In this document: positions 1 to 7,151 of the stretch, piece after piece
Numbering within the stretch: the stretch's first letter is position 1
Layout of the letters: the number at the start of each line of letters is the position of its first letter
Assembly (NCBI RefSeq): GCF_003675325.1
Contig: NZ_CP033073.1
Span: forward strand, 5,642,001-5,706,000
DNA length: 64,000 bases
Origin: Streptomyces dangxiongensis
Lineage (GTDB): Bacteria > Actinomycetota > Actinomycetes > Streptomycetales > Streptomycetaceae
Reading direction: 5' to 3'
Translations under genes and position numbers: made by a program
Notes under the pieces: generated by a model
Database searches by the model: none
What the model was told of the DNA's origin: nothing
The model's input: only the letters and a program-made list of their open reading frames with translations

Positions 1-28
1 CGGTGCCGGTCTGTATGGACTCACTCAT
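1..28 (-). CDS. 5' end of an unidentified gene (partial)
   Basis: On the minus strand an ATG at 26-28 is preceded by a strong ribosome binding site (AGGAGAAG, about 6 nt upstream). It opens a frame that runs off the left edge and encodes MSESIQTGT. Only nine residues are visible, so no function can be assigned. The gene lies downstream of the decarboxylase gene in the same orientation, about 195 bp away, so it could be transcribed from its own promoter in that gap. Confidence 0.4.
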
Positions 29-223
29 CGGCGACTTCTCCTCATCGGATGGTTCGCGTGCGCTCCCGTGGGTGCGCCGGCCGGCGCGTGCCGCGAGGCC
101 TCGCGCCGGGCACCGCACGGGACCGTCCGTCCCGCTCCGAGTGGCCATTTGTCCGGGATTGACACTCCCGTGGGGATTCGGGATGTCACGGTCCTGGTGA
201 GCGGACCGACGAGAACGCCCGGG

Positions 224-2722
224 TCACTCCCGGCGCAGGCACTCGATCTCGTAGTCGCCGGTGTCCTCGTCGATCGTCACGCCGTGCGTCTCGCTGCGGA
301 AGCCCGGGAAGCGGCGGTCGAAGGTCTCCAGGGCGGTGAGGTAGCGCAGCAGGGGACCGTCGTGGGTGCCGGTGGACTCGCCCGGCATGAGGACGGGGAT
401 GCCGGGCGGCGTCACCGTGACCATCGCCGCCGCCACCCGGTCCGCCGCGTCGGCGATCCGCACCCGTTCCGTGCCGCCCCGCACCAGTCGCTGGTAGCAG
501 TGCTGCGGCGGGAAGACCGGCTCGGGCAGCCGCTGGAACGCGGTGTCCAGCAGTTCCACCAGGCGTGCCGAGCGCAGCTCTTCGTGCATCTGGCGGCACA
601 GCTCGCGCAGGGTCATTCCGGCGTAGCGGCGGGGGTGCCCGGCGACCGCCTCGGGCAGCACCCGGTCCAGGGGGGCGTCGCCGTCGTACAGTGCCTTGAA
701 GTCCATCAGGGCATCCAGCAGCGTGCCCCACTTGCCCTTGGTGATGCCCATGGAGAACAGCACCAGCGTGGTGTAGCTGTCGGTCTTCTCGACCACGATG
801 TTCCGGGTGGCCAGGTACGCGGTCAGGACGCGTGCCGGGATGCCCTCCTCGGCCATCTCACCGGTCGCGGAGATGCCGGGGCAGGTCAGCGTGACCTTCA
901 CCGGGTCCAGCATGCAGTGACCCTCGGTCAGCCCCGGGAACCCGTGCCAGTCGGCGTCCGGCTCCAGCAGCCAGCAGGACTGTTCGGTGCGCAGCAGCTC
1001 CGGCGGGGCCGCGTCGAAGGCGAGCCGTTCGCCCGTCGCCGGGTCGGTGACCTCCTCCGGCTGCCAGACGCCGAAGAACCACGGCGGCCGGTCCCCGGCG
1101 CTCTCCACCCGCCGGCGCAGCCGGACCATCTCCTGCCGGAAACGGACCGCCTCCGTCACCGCCTCGTCGATCAGCCACTCGCCCTGCGGCCCGTCCATCA
1201 TCGCGGTCGCCACGTCCAGCGAGGCGATCATCGGGTACAGGGGGGAGGTGGTGCCGTGCATCATCAGGGCCTCGTTGAAGCGGTCGTGCTCCACCGGTGC
1301 CCGGGGCGCCGGCCGCACGTGCACCATCGCGGACTGCGACAGGGCGGCCAGCAGCTTGTGCGTGGACTGGGTCGCGAAGACCGTCGGCCGGTCCGGGCCG
1401 GGGAAGGCCTCCGGGTCCACCGACATGCCGTACCGGCCCGCGTACAGCGGGTGGAACCGGGCGTAGGCGAACCAGGCCTCGTCGAAGTGCACCCGGGGCG
1501 TGCTGGCCGCGAGTGCCCGCGCCGCCGGGACGGCCGCGTAACTGAGGCCGTCGTAGGTGGAGTTGGTGAACACCGCGTACTGGGCGTCCTGGGAGACGGC
1601 GCCCTCGGTGAGCGGGTGGGCGGCGATCCGGGCCGCGACGGAGTCCGCCGCCATCTCGGCCGGGGGCAGCGGGCCGGCGAGGCCGTAGCCGTTGCGGGTG
1701 GGGATGAGCCAGACGGGCCGGGCACCGGAGACGACCAGGCCCTGGAGCACCGACTTGTGGCAGTTGCGGTCCACCAGGGCCAGTTCGTCCCGGGTGACGC
1801 TGAAGTGGCCCACCAGCCGGTTGCAGGTGGAGTCGCCGTGCAGCACGAAGTAGGTCAGCTCGGAGCCGAAGACGCGGGCCGCGTTGCGTTCGGCGTCGCC
1901 GATGGGGCCGGTGTGCTCGAACAGCGAGCCGAGCTGCTCCACGGAGATCGACAGGTCGCTGCGCAGCAGCCGTTCGCCGAAGTAGTCGTGGAAGGCCCGT
2001 CCGGCGGGCGACTTGAGGAAGGCGACGCCACCGGAGTGGGCGGGGGTGTGCCAGGAGTACTCGTGGGCGTCGTCGAAGCGGCGCAGCGCCCGGAAGAACG
2101 GCGGCAGGACGTCCTCCCGGTAGGCGCGGGCGGCGGTGGTGATGCGGCCGGCGATGAACCCGGGGGTGTCCTCCAGCGGCCACACGTATCCGACGACCGT
2201 CTCCGACACCCACAGCGGCAGGTCCTGCAGGCCCTCGTCGGCCATGACCAGGAACACCGGCAGATCCCGGAACCGCCGCCCGATCCCGCGCAGTACGGCA
2301 GCCCCGCCCGTGGCCCCCTCCGTGCTCCCGGCCGTGGCCCCGTCCGTGGCCCCGTCCGTGCGCCCGTCCGTCCGGCCCCTGCCGTCCGTGCTCCGGCGGG
2401 CGGCGCCGTCCCGCAGGGCCGGCGGGGCGAGCGCGGCTCCGGGGCCGTCGCCGCTGATCCGGTGACCGTCCCCGCTGATCCGGTGACCGTCGCCGCTGAT
2501 CCGCGCCCCCGCGCCTGGCACGGGCAGGTCCCAGGCGATCAGGGCCGCCGCCAGTCCCGCCTCGGTGCGCAGTACGGCCTCCGCGTCCTCGGCGGTGACC
2601 GCCCAGCGCACCCCGAAGCCACCCGCCTCCACCGCGTCCCGGATCTTGCGAAGCTGCTCGGCCGCGGCGCCCTCGGCGTGCGGATGCTCGGGCACCGCCA
2701 CCAGGATCTTGTTGTCGGACAT
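224..2722 (-). CDS. Orn/Lys/Arg decarboxylase family protein, PLP-dependent
   Basis: An 832-aa fold-type I PLP enzyme of the prokaryotic ornithine/lysine/arginine decarboxylase family, which makes diamines such as cadaverine, putrescine or agmatine. Residues 1-200 form the receiver-like wing domain, the PLP domain follows, and a C-terminal domain ends the protein. The family signature STHKLLAALSQSA is present, with the PLP-binding lysine at about residue 456; FDEAW just upstream holds the conserved Asp that contacts the PLP ring nitrogen. The ATG at 2720-2722 was chosen because it begins directly at the wing domain (MSDNKIL); the open frame extends upstream without conserved sequence. It is longer than the usual 710-760 aa because of a low-complexity Gly/Asp/Thr/Arg insertion at about residues 73-140, which includes three copies of RISGDG. 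The substrate cannot be told from sequence alone. Confidence 0.85.
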   Translation of the reverse strand: MSDNKILVAVPEHPHAEGAAAEQLRKIRDAVEAGGFGVRWAVTAEDAEAVLRTEAGLAAALIAWDLPVPGAGARISGDGHRISGDGHRISGDGPGAALAPPALRDGAARRSTDGRGRTDGRTDGATDGATAGSTEGATGGAAVLRGIGRRFRDLPVFLVMADEGLQDLPLWVSETVVGYVWPLEDTPGFIAGRITTAARAYREDVLPPFFRALRRFDDAHEYSWHTPAHSGGVAFLKSPAGRAFHDYFGERLLRSDLSISVEQLGSLFEHTGPIGDAERNAARVFGSELTYFVLHGDSTCNRLVGHFSVTRDELALVDRNCHKSVLQGLVVSGARPVWLIPTRNGYGLAGPLPPAEMAADSVAARIAAHPLTEGAVSQDAQYAVFTNSTYDGLSYAAVPAARALAASTPRVHFDEAWFAYARFHPLYAGRYGMSVDPEAFPGPDRPTVFATQSTHKLLAALSQSAMVHVRPAPRAPVEHDRFNEALMMHGTTSPLYPMIASLDVATAMMDGPQGEWLIDEAVTEAVRFRQEMVRLRRRVESAGDRPPWFFGVWQPEEVTDPATGERLAFDAAPPELLRTEQSCWLLEPDADWHGFPGLTEGHCMLDPVKVTLTCPGISATGEMAEEGIPARVLTAYLATRNIVVEKTDSYTTLVLFSMGITKGKWGTLLDALMDFKALYDGDAPLDRVLPEAVAGHPRRYAGMTLRELCRQMHEELRSARLVELLDTAFQRLPEPVFPPQHCYQRLVRGGTERVRIADAADRVAAAMVTVTPPGIPVLMPGESTGTHDGPLLRYLTALETFDRRFPGFRSETHGVTIDEDTGDYEIECLRRE

Positions 2723-2862
2723 CCGTGCCCTCGTCTCTCCCGGCAGCCGCCCGGCCGCCGCCCCGGGAAGTCTGCGGGGCGGCCCGCCGGATGTGCGTAG
2801 CCCGGGTCGGGAAGACACCGTGATGGCGGAAAGCCCGGCTGCCGTGTTGACCCGGGGTGCGG

Positions 2863-3882
2863 CTATCCGAGGTACGCCGGCGACACGGCGGCCGCACTGA
2901 TCCGCCGCGGCCGTCCCGACCCGTCCGCCTGGACCTCGTACAGGTCGGCGCCGTAGTCCCCGGGCAGCGCGTACACGAGCGTGCGCGTGTCCCGCCACAG
3001 CGCCTGGTCGTCCACGCTGCGCGGTTCGGCGAGCGGGGTCTCCCGCATGGTGCGCAGGTCGAGGACGTACAGCCGCCAGGGCGCGTCCCCGGGCAGCCCC
3101 GCCACCCGCTTCTTGTACGCGACCCGGGTGCCGTCGGGGGACAGGGACGGGCACTCCACGTTCGTGTGCAGGGTGGTGACGGTGCGGCCGCGCAGGTCGC
3201 CGCGGACCAGGTAGGTCCGGCCGCCGGTGGCCAGGGTGGCGTAGAACGTGCGGTCGTCGGCCGCGAACGTCACGCCCCAGAAGTTGGCGTCCGCCGCCCG
3301 GTAGGGCCGCCCGTCCCGGACGATCCGGAAGGACTCCAGCGACGGGATCAGCTCCCCCGTGCGGGTGTCCACGATCGCGGCGCGCGTGGAGAAGTTCGTC
3401 CCGGCGTACGAGTCGCCGCCCACGAACGCCGTCCAGGCCGCGAAGTGCCCGGTGGGGGAGACCCGGGCGCGCGAGGGGATGCCCGGCACGTCGTAGCGGT
3501 CCACGATGTGCAGACGGGCGTCCAGGATCAGCGCGCGGTAGGTGTCCGAGACCGGCCCGTGCACGGCTTGCAGGCACACGCCGGTGCCCGAGGCGGCGTG
3601 GAAGCGGAGGCACTTGAGGCCGGCGGCCGTGCGCGGTCCGCCCGGGTCCCCGGCCGGTACGGCGGTCAGTTCGTCGCGGTGGGGGCCCCACGCCATGTTG
3701 CGGAACACCAGGCGCCCGGACCCGTGCAGCGTCACCGTGCCCGAGGTGACGCGCGGACCGCCCGCCTGCGTGCGGTCACGGCGCTCGGCGCGCGCGGAGG
3801 CGTGCAGCACGGCGGCCAGCCCGACCGCCGCGAGTACGGCGACGGCCGCGACGAGGATCAGGACGCGCGAGCGTACGGTCAT
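2863..3882 (-). CDS. Membrane-anchored TolB/beta-propeller-like protein
   Basis: A 339-aa protein with a short cytoplasmic N-terminus, one membrane segment (about residues 7-26, VLILVAAVAVLAAVGLAAVL) and a long extracytoplasmic part. The latter carries repeated propeller-type motifs such as ARVSPTGHFAAW, VTFAADDRTFYATL and PSLSPDGTRVAYK, as in TolB/WD40-like (PD40) proteins. Such domains bind partners or ligands rather than catalyse, so no specific role can be given. The ATG at 3880-3882 overlaps the stop codon of the upstream MFS gene (ATGA), which implies translational coupling. It is the last gene of a three-gene operon with the MFS transporter and the phosphoesterase. Confidence 0.75.
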   Translation of the reverse strand: MTVRSRVLILVAAVAVLAAVGLAAVLHASARAERRDRTQAGGPRVTSGTVTLHGSGRLVFRNMAWGPHRDELTAVPAGDPGGPRTAAGLKCLRFHAASGTGVCLQAVHGPVSDTYRALILDARLHIVDRYDVPGIPSRARVSPTGHFAAWTAFVGGDSYAGTNFSTRAAIVDTRTGELIPSLESFRIVRDGRPYRAADANFWGVTFAADDRTFYATLATGGRTYLVRGDLRGRTVTTLHTNVECPSLSPDGTRVAYKKRVAGLPGDAPWRLYVLDLRTMRETPLAEPRSVDDQALWRDTRTLVYALPGDYGADLYEVQADGSGRPRRISAAAVSPAYLG

Positions 3883-5132
3883 GCGGTCACCGTCCTCGCC
3901 GGGCGCAGGGTGAGGGAGAACGCGGCACACGCGGCCAGCGCCACCGCCGCGCCCGCCAGCGCCGCCCGGTCGCCCCACACCGTCCAGGCCGTGCCGAACA
4001 GCAGGGAGCAGGCGAACCGGGTCAGCGCCTGCCCGGTCTGGACGACGGCGAGACCGGAGGAGCGAAGCCGCTCCGGCACGCTGTCCGAGGCGGCGGCCAT
4101 CAGTACCCCGTCGGTGGCCGCGTAGAAGCCGCCGTGCAGGGCGAGGACGAGACAGAGCAGTCCCGTGCCGTGCCAGGAGGTCAGCAGCAGGGCGTAGGCG
4201 AGGAGCAGGGCCCCGTGCCCGGCGAGGAAGACCGCCCAGCCGCCCACCCGGTCCGCGAGCCGGCCGAGCGGCACCGCCAGCAGCAGGAACGCGGCGGCCG
4301 TACCCAGCGGCAGCAGCGCGAACCAGCGGTCGGGCACCCCGAGCCGGCGCTGGAGCAGCAGGTAGACGAAGGAGTCGCTGACCGTCGCGAGGCCCAGCAG
4401 CAGCGCGCAGACGGTGATCCGGCGCAGGTCGCGGCGGCGCAGCAGCCCGACGGCGGCCCGCAGGGTCGGCCGCTGCCCGGGGGCCGCCGGCGCGCGCCCG
4501 CCCGGTACGAAGAGCACCAGCACGAGCAGGCCCAGTGCGGCCACGCAGGCGCTGACGGCGAACACCGCGTCGTAACCGTCCACCGTGGCCCGCAGGATGA
4601 GGAACGCCACCAGCGGCCCGAGCAGGGCCCCGGCGGTGTCCATCGCGCGGTGCACCCCGAAGGCCCGCCCGCGCGTCTCCGGCGTGCTCGACAGCGAGAT
4701 CAGCGCGTCGCGCGGGGCCGTCCGCAGCCCCTTGCCGGTGCGGTCGGCGGCGAGCACGGCCCCGAGGGGGGTAAGCGAGTGCGCCACCAGCAACAGCGGC
4801 TTGCAGAGGGCCGAGATGCCGTACCCGAGTCCGGCGACCCACTTGTGCCGCCCGCCGCCCCGGTCGGCGAAGTGCCCGCCGACGAGGCGTACGAGCGCCG
4901 AGAAGCCGTTGTAGATGCCGTCCAGCAGCCCGAACCCCAGGGGGGACAGGCCGAGTCCGGTCACCAGGTACAGCGGCAGCACCGCCGTCACCATCTCCGA
5001 CGACACGTCGGTGACCAGGCTCACCGTCCCCAGCGCGAGCACCGTCGGCGCGACCGCGGCGCGGCGCCGCCCGGCAGCAGGCCGGGCGGCGCCGTGAGCG
5101 GACGTGGACGCGCGACTGTCCGCTACGTACAC
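3879..5132 (-). CDS. MFS transporter
   Basis: A 417-aa integral membrane protein with about twelve hydrophobic segments and the conserved loop pattern of the major facilitator superfamily: the GRAFGVHRAMDTAGALLGP region in the middle of the N-terminal half and GRLADRVGG in the C-terminal half. It starts with GTG (5130-5132), one base after the stop codon of the upstream phosphoesterase gene, and its end overlaps the start of the propeller-protein gene by 4 bp. These spacings indicate one transcript. The substrate is unknown. The neighbours suggest a link with an exported phosphate ester or related small molecule, but that is inference only. Confidence 0.85.
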   Translation of the reverse strand: MYVADSRASTSAHGAARPAAGRRRAAVAPTVLALGTVSLVTDVSSEMVTAVLPLYLVTGLGLSPLGFGLLDGIYNGFSALVRLVGGHFADRGGGRHKWVAGLGYGISALCKPLLLVAHSLTPLGAVLAADRTGKGLRTAPRDALISLSSTPETRGRAFGVHRAMDTAGALLGPLVAFLILRATVDGYDAVFAVSACVAALGLLVLVLFVPGGRAPAAPGQRPTLRAAVGLLRRRDLRRITVCALLLGLATVSDSFVYLLLQRRLGVPDRWFALLPLGTAAAFLLLAVPLGRLADRVGGWAVFLAGHGALLLAYALLLTSWHGTGLLCLVLALHGGFYAATDGVLMAAASDSVPERLRSSGLAVVQTGQALTRFACSLLFGTAWTVWGDRAALAGAAVALAACAAFSLTLRPARTVTA

Positions 5133-5133
5133 G

Positions 5134-6021
5134 TCAGGACGCCCAGACGCCGGTGATGTCCTTGGCGCCGGCCGCGTTGCCCGCGTGCGTGGTCAGGCCC
5201 TGGCTGTCCTCCAGGGTGCGCAGCAGGTCGTAGTGGTTGTACGTGACCGAGGAGCTGGACCCGGCGGTCACGGGCTGCCCGTAGAGCACGGTCGGGATCC
5301 GGTTCCCGCTGAGCCGGTTGTCCTCGTCGAAGGTGACGACGAGCAGACTGTTGTGGGTCTTGGCCCAGGTCGCGTACGCGCCCAGGTTGTTCTTCAGCCA
5401 GGTGTCACCGGTGGACACCGAGCAGTCGTGCATGTCGCTGCACAGGTTCGGCACGACGAAGGACACCTGGGGCAGCGTCGAGTAGTCCGCCGGGAACTGG
5501 GCGAACGTCTTAGCGGACGACACCGGCACGTTGCTGAAACCGAACCAGGGGTTGTGCTTGCGCGCGTACGTGCCGCTGCTGCACGTGGTGGAGCCCTGGC
5601 TCGGCAGGGTCTCGTTGTAACTGGCCCAGCCGCGCCCGGCGGCGATCAGCTCGGACGCCAGGTTGGGCGCCGAGGAGAAGCCCGGCGTGTAACAACTGTC
5701 GTCGGTGATGCCCTGCGTGGAGCCGGAGAACAGCGCGAAGTAGTTCGGCTGGCTCGGGTGGGTCTCGGCGTACGACTGCGTGAGGTTCGCGCCGCCGGTC
5801 TTCAGCGAGTTGATGTACGGCGCGCTGGAGGAACCGATGACCTGGCTGTAGGCGTGGTTCTCGAAGACCACGACGACGACGTGGTCCGGGCTGGGCACGG
5901 TGCCCGCGGCGTGCGCGGATCCGCTGCCGAGACCGGTCCACAGCCCGAACGCGGCTGCGGCGAGGGCCGACGCGGACGCCACGACGGTACGGGCACGGCG
6001 GTACACGGAACTGCCGGACAC
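5134..6021 (-). CDS. Secreted phosphoesterase (acid phosphatase/phospholipase C-like)
   Basis: A 295-aa exported protein of the bacterial phosphoesterase family (alkaline-phosphatase-like fold, related to acid phosphatases and non-specific phospholipases C). A signal peptide with a VYRRAR basic start, a hydrophobic core and a SAHAAG cleavage region covers about residues 1-40. The mature protein begins with PDHVVVVVFENHAYSQV, the metal-binding FENH motif of the family, and later has TFDEDN and a conserved NHYDLLRTLED. GTG at 6019-6021 is chosen because GGAGG lies 5 nt upstream; an overlapping ATG is out of frame. First gene of the operon with the MFS and propeller genes, and divergent from the DUF72 gene. 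Confidence 0.85.
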   Translation of the reverse strand: MSGSSVYRRARTVVASASALAAAAFGLWTGLGSGSAHAAGTVPSPDHVVVVVFENHAYSQVIGSSSAPYINSLKTGGANLTQSYAETHPSQPNYFALFSGSTQGITDDSCYTPGFSSAPNLASELIAAGRGWASYNETLPSQGSTTCSSGTYARKHNPWFGFSNVPVSSAKTFAQFPADYSTLPQVSFVVPNLCSDMHDCSVSTGDTWLKNNLGAYATWAKTHNSLLVVTFDEDNRLSGNRIPTVLYGQPVTAGSSSSVTYNHYDLLRTLEDSQGLTTHAGNAAGAKDITGVWAS

Positions 6022-6147
6022 ATCAACCTCCGGGTAGGGATGGACGGCTGGCGGTGCGCTCAGAGCATGCACACGCCAATATTCCCGTGGCCCACGCGGG
6101 CCGACCCCGTGGGTGAAGAGCCGGTGAACGGCGGGTACCCGCGCCCC

Positions 6148-7011
6148 ATGGCGGACATCCTCATCGGCACCTGCGGCTGGACCGACCCGGCACTCCTCAC
6201 CAGCGGCTGGTACCCACCGGGCCACCGCGACGCCGAGAAACGCCTGCGCCACTACGCGACCCGCTTCCCCGTGGTCGAGGTCGACTCCCCGTACTACGCC
6301 CTGCCGACCGCGCGCACCACCACCCTGTGGGCGGAGCGCACACCGCCCGGCTTCCGCTTCGACGTCAAGGCGTTCTCCCTCCTCACCGGCCACTCCACCC
6401 GCCCGGCCGCGCTCCCCGCGGACCTGCGCGGCCACCGCCGCGACGAGGCCCTGCGCACGGAGGTCTGGGCACGCTACGCCGAGGCGGTCACCCCCCTGCG
6501 CGACGCCGGCCGACTGGGCACCCTCCTCTTCCAGTTCCCGCCCTCCCTCACCCCCGGCCCCGAGGCCGAGGCCTTCGTGCGCGCCGCCCGCGAACGCGCC
6601 CGCGACTGGCCGTTCGCCGTCGAGTTCCGCGACCCCGCCTGGTGGCGGACCGGCCGTACCGCCGCGTTCCTCGCGGACATCGACGCCTCCGCCGTGGCCA
6701 CGGACACCGTCGAGGGCATGACGCCGGCCGTCGTGACCACCCCCCGCCTGGCCGTGGTCCGCTTCCACGGCCGCAGCCCCCTGTGGGGCACGGGCACGAA
6801 GGAGGAGCGCTTCCGCCACACCTACACACCGGCGGAACTGACCGAATGGCTGCCGCGCGTCCGGGACCTGTCCCGGCAGACCGGGGAACTGCACCTCCTC
6901 TTCAACAACTGCTGCGGCGACGCGGCGCCGAGGGCGGCACAGGCCATGCACGACCTGCTGACGACGGCGTTCCCGCACCAGCAGGACCGCACGAGCCGGG
7001 TGATCGCCTGA
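6148..7011 (+). CDS. DUF72 domain-containing protein
   Basis: A 287-aa protein of the DUF72 (YecE-like) family, with the typical opening ILIGTCGWTDP, the VEVDSPYYALP region, FRFDVKAFSLLTGH, LLFQFPPSL and VEFRDPAWW, and the terminal LHLLFNNCCGDAAP. The family adopts a TIM-barrel fold; its biochemical role is not established. The ATG at 6148 is taken because it places the conserved ILIGTCGW block at the N-terminus, as in relatives. It lies between the divergent phosphoesterase gene and glnE, and the 140-bp gap before glnE suggests separate transcription. Confidence 0.85.
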   Translation: MADILIGTCGWTDPALLTSGWYPPGHRDAEKRLRHYATRFPVVEVDSPYYALPTARTTTLWAERTPPGFRFDVKAFSLLTGHSTRPAALPADLRGHRRDEALRTEVWARYAEAVTPLRDAGRLGTLLFQFPPSLTPGPEAEAFVRAARERARDWPFAVEFRDPAWWRTGRTAAFLADIDASAVATDTVEGMTPAVVTTPRLAVVRFHGRSPLWGTGTKEERFRHTYTPAELTEWLPRVRDLSRQTGELHLLFNNCCGDAAPRAAQAMHDLLTTAFPHQQDRTSRVIA

Positions 7012-7151
7012 CCGGGACCCGTACGGCCCGTACAGCCGCGTGCGTCCTCGCGCACGGGCGCGTCCCCACCCGACCGCGGGCGGAGCTGCCCCGGCCCGCT
7101 CCGGTTAGGCTCTGGCCAGGACGACCGAAGATCCGAGGGGAGACCACGGGG

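Noticed and set aside
68..2800. Very long plus-strand open frame opposite the decarboxylase gene
   Set aside because: It is an antisense shadow created by high third-position GC. Its product is Arg/Gly/Val/Gln-rich with no domain, while the minus strand has a complete enzyme with its PLP signature.
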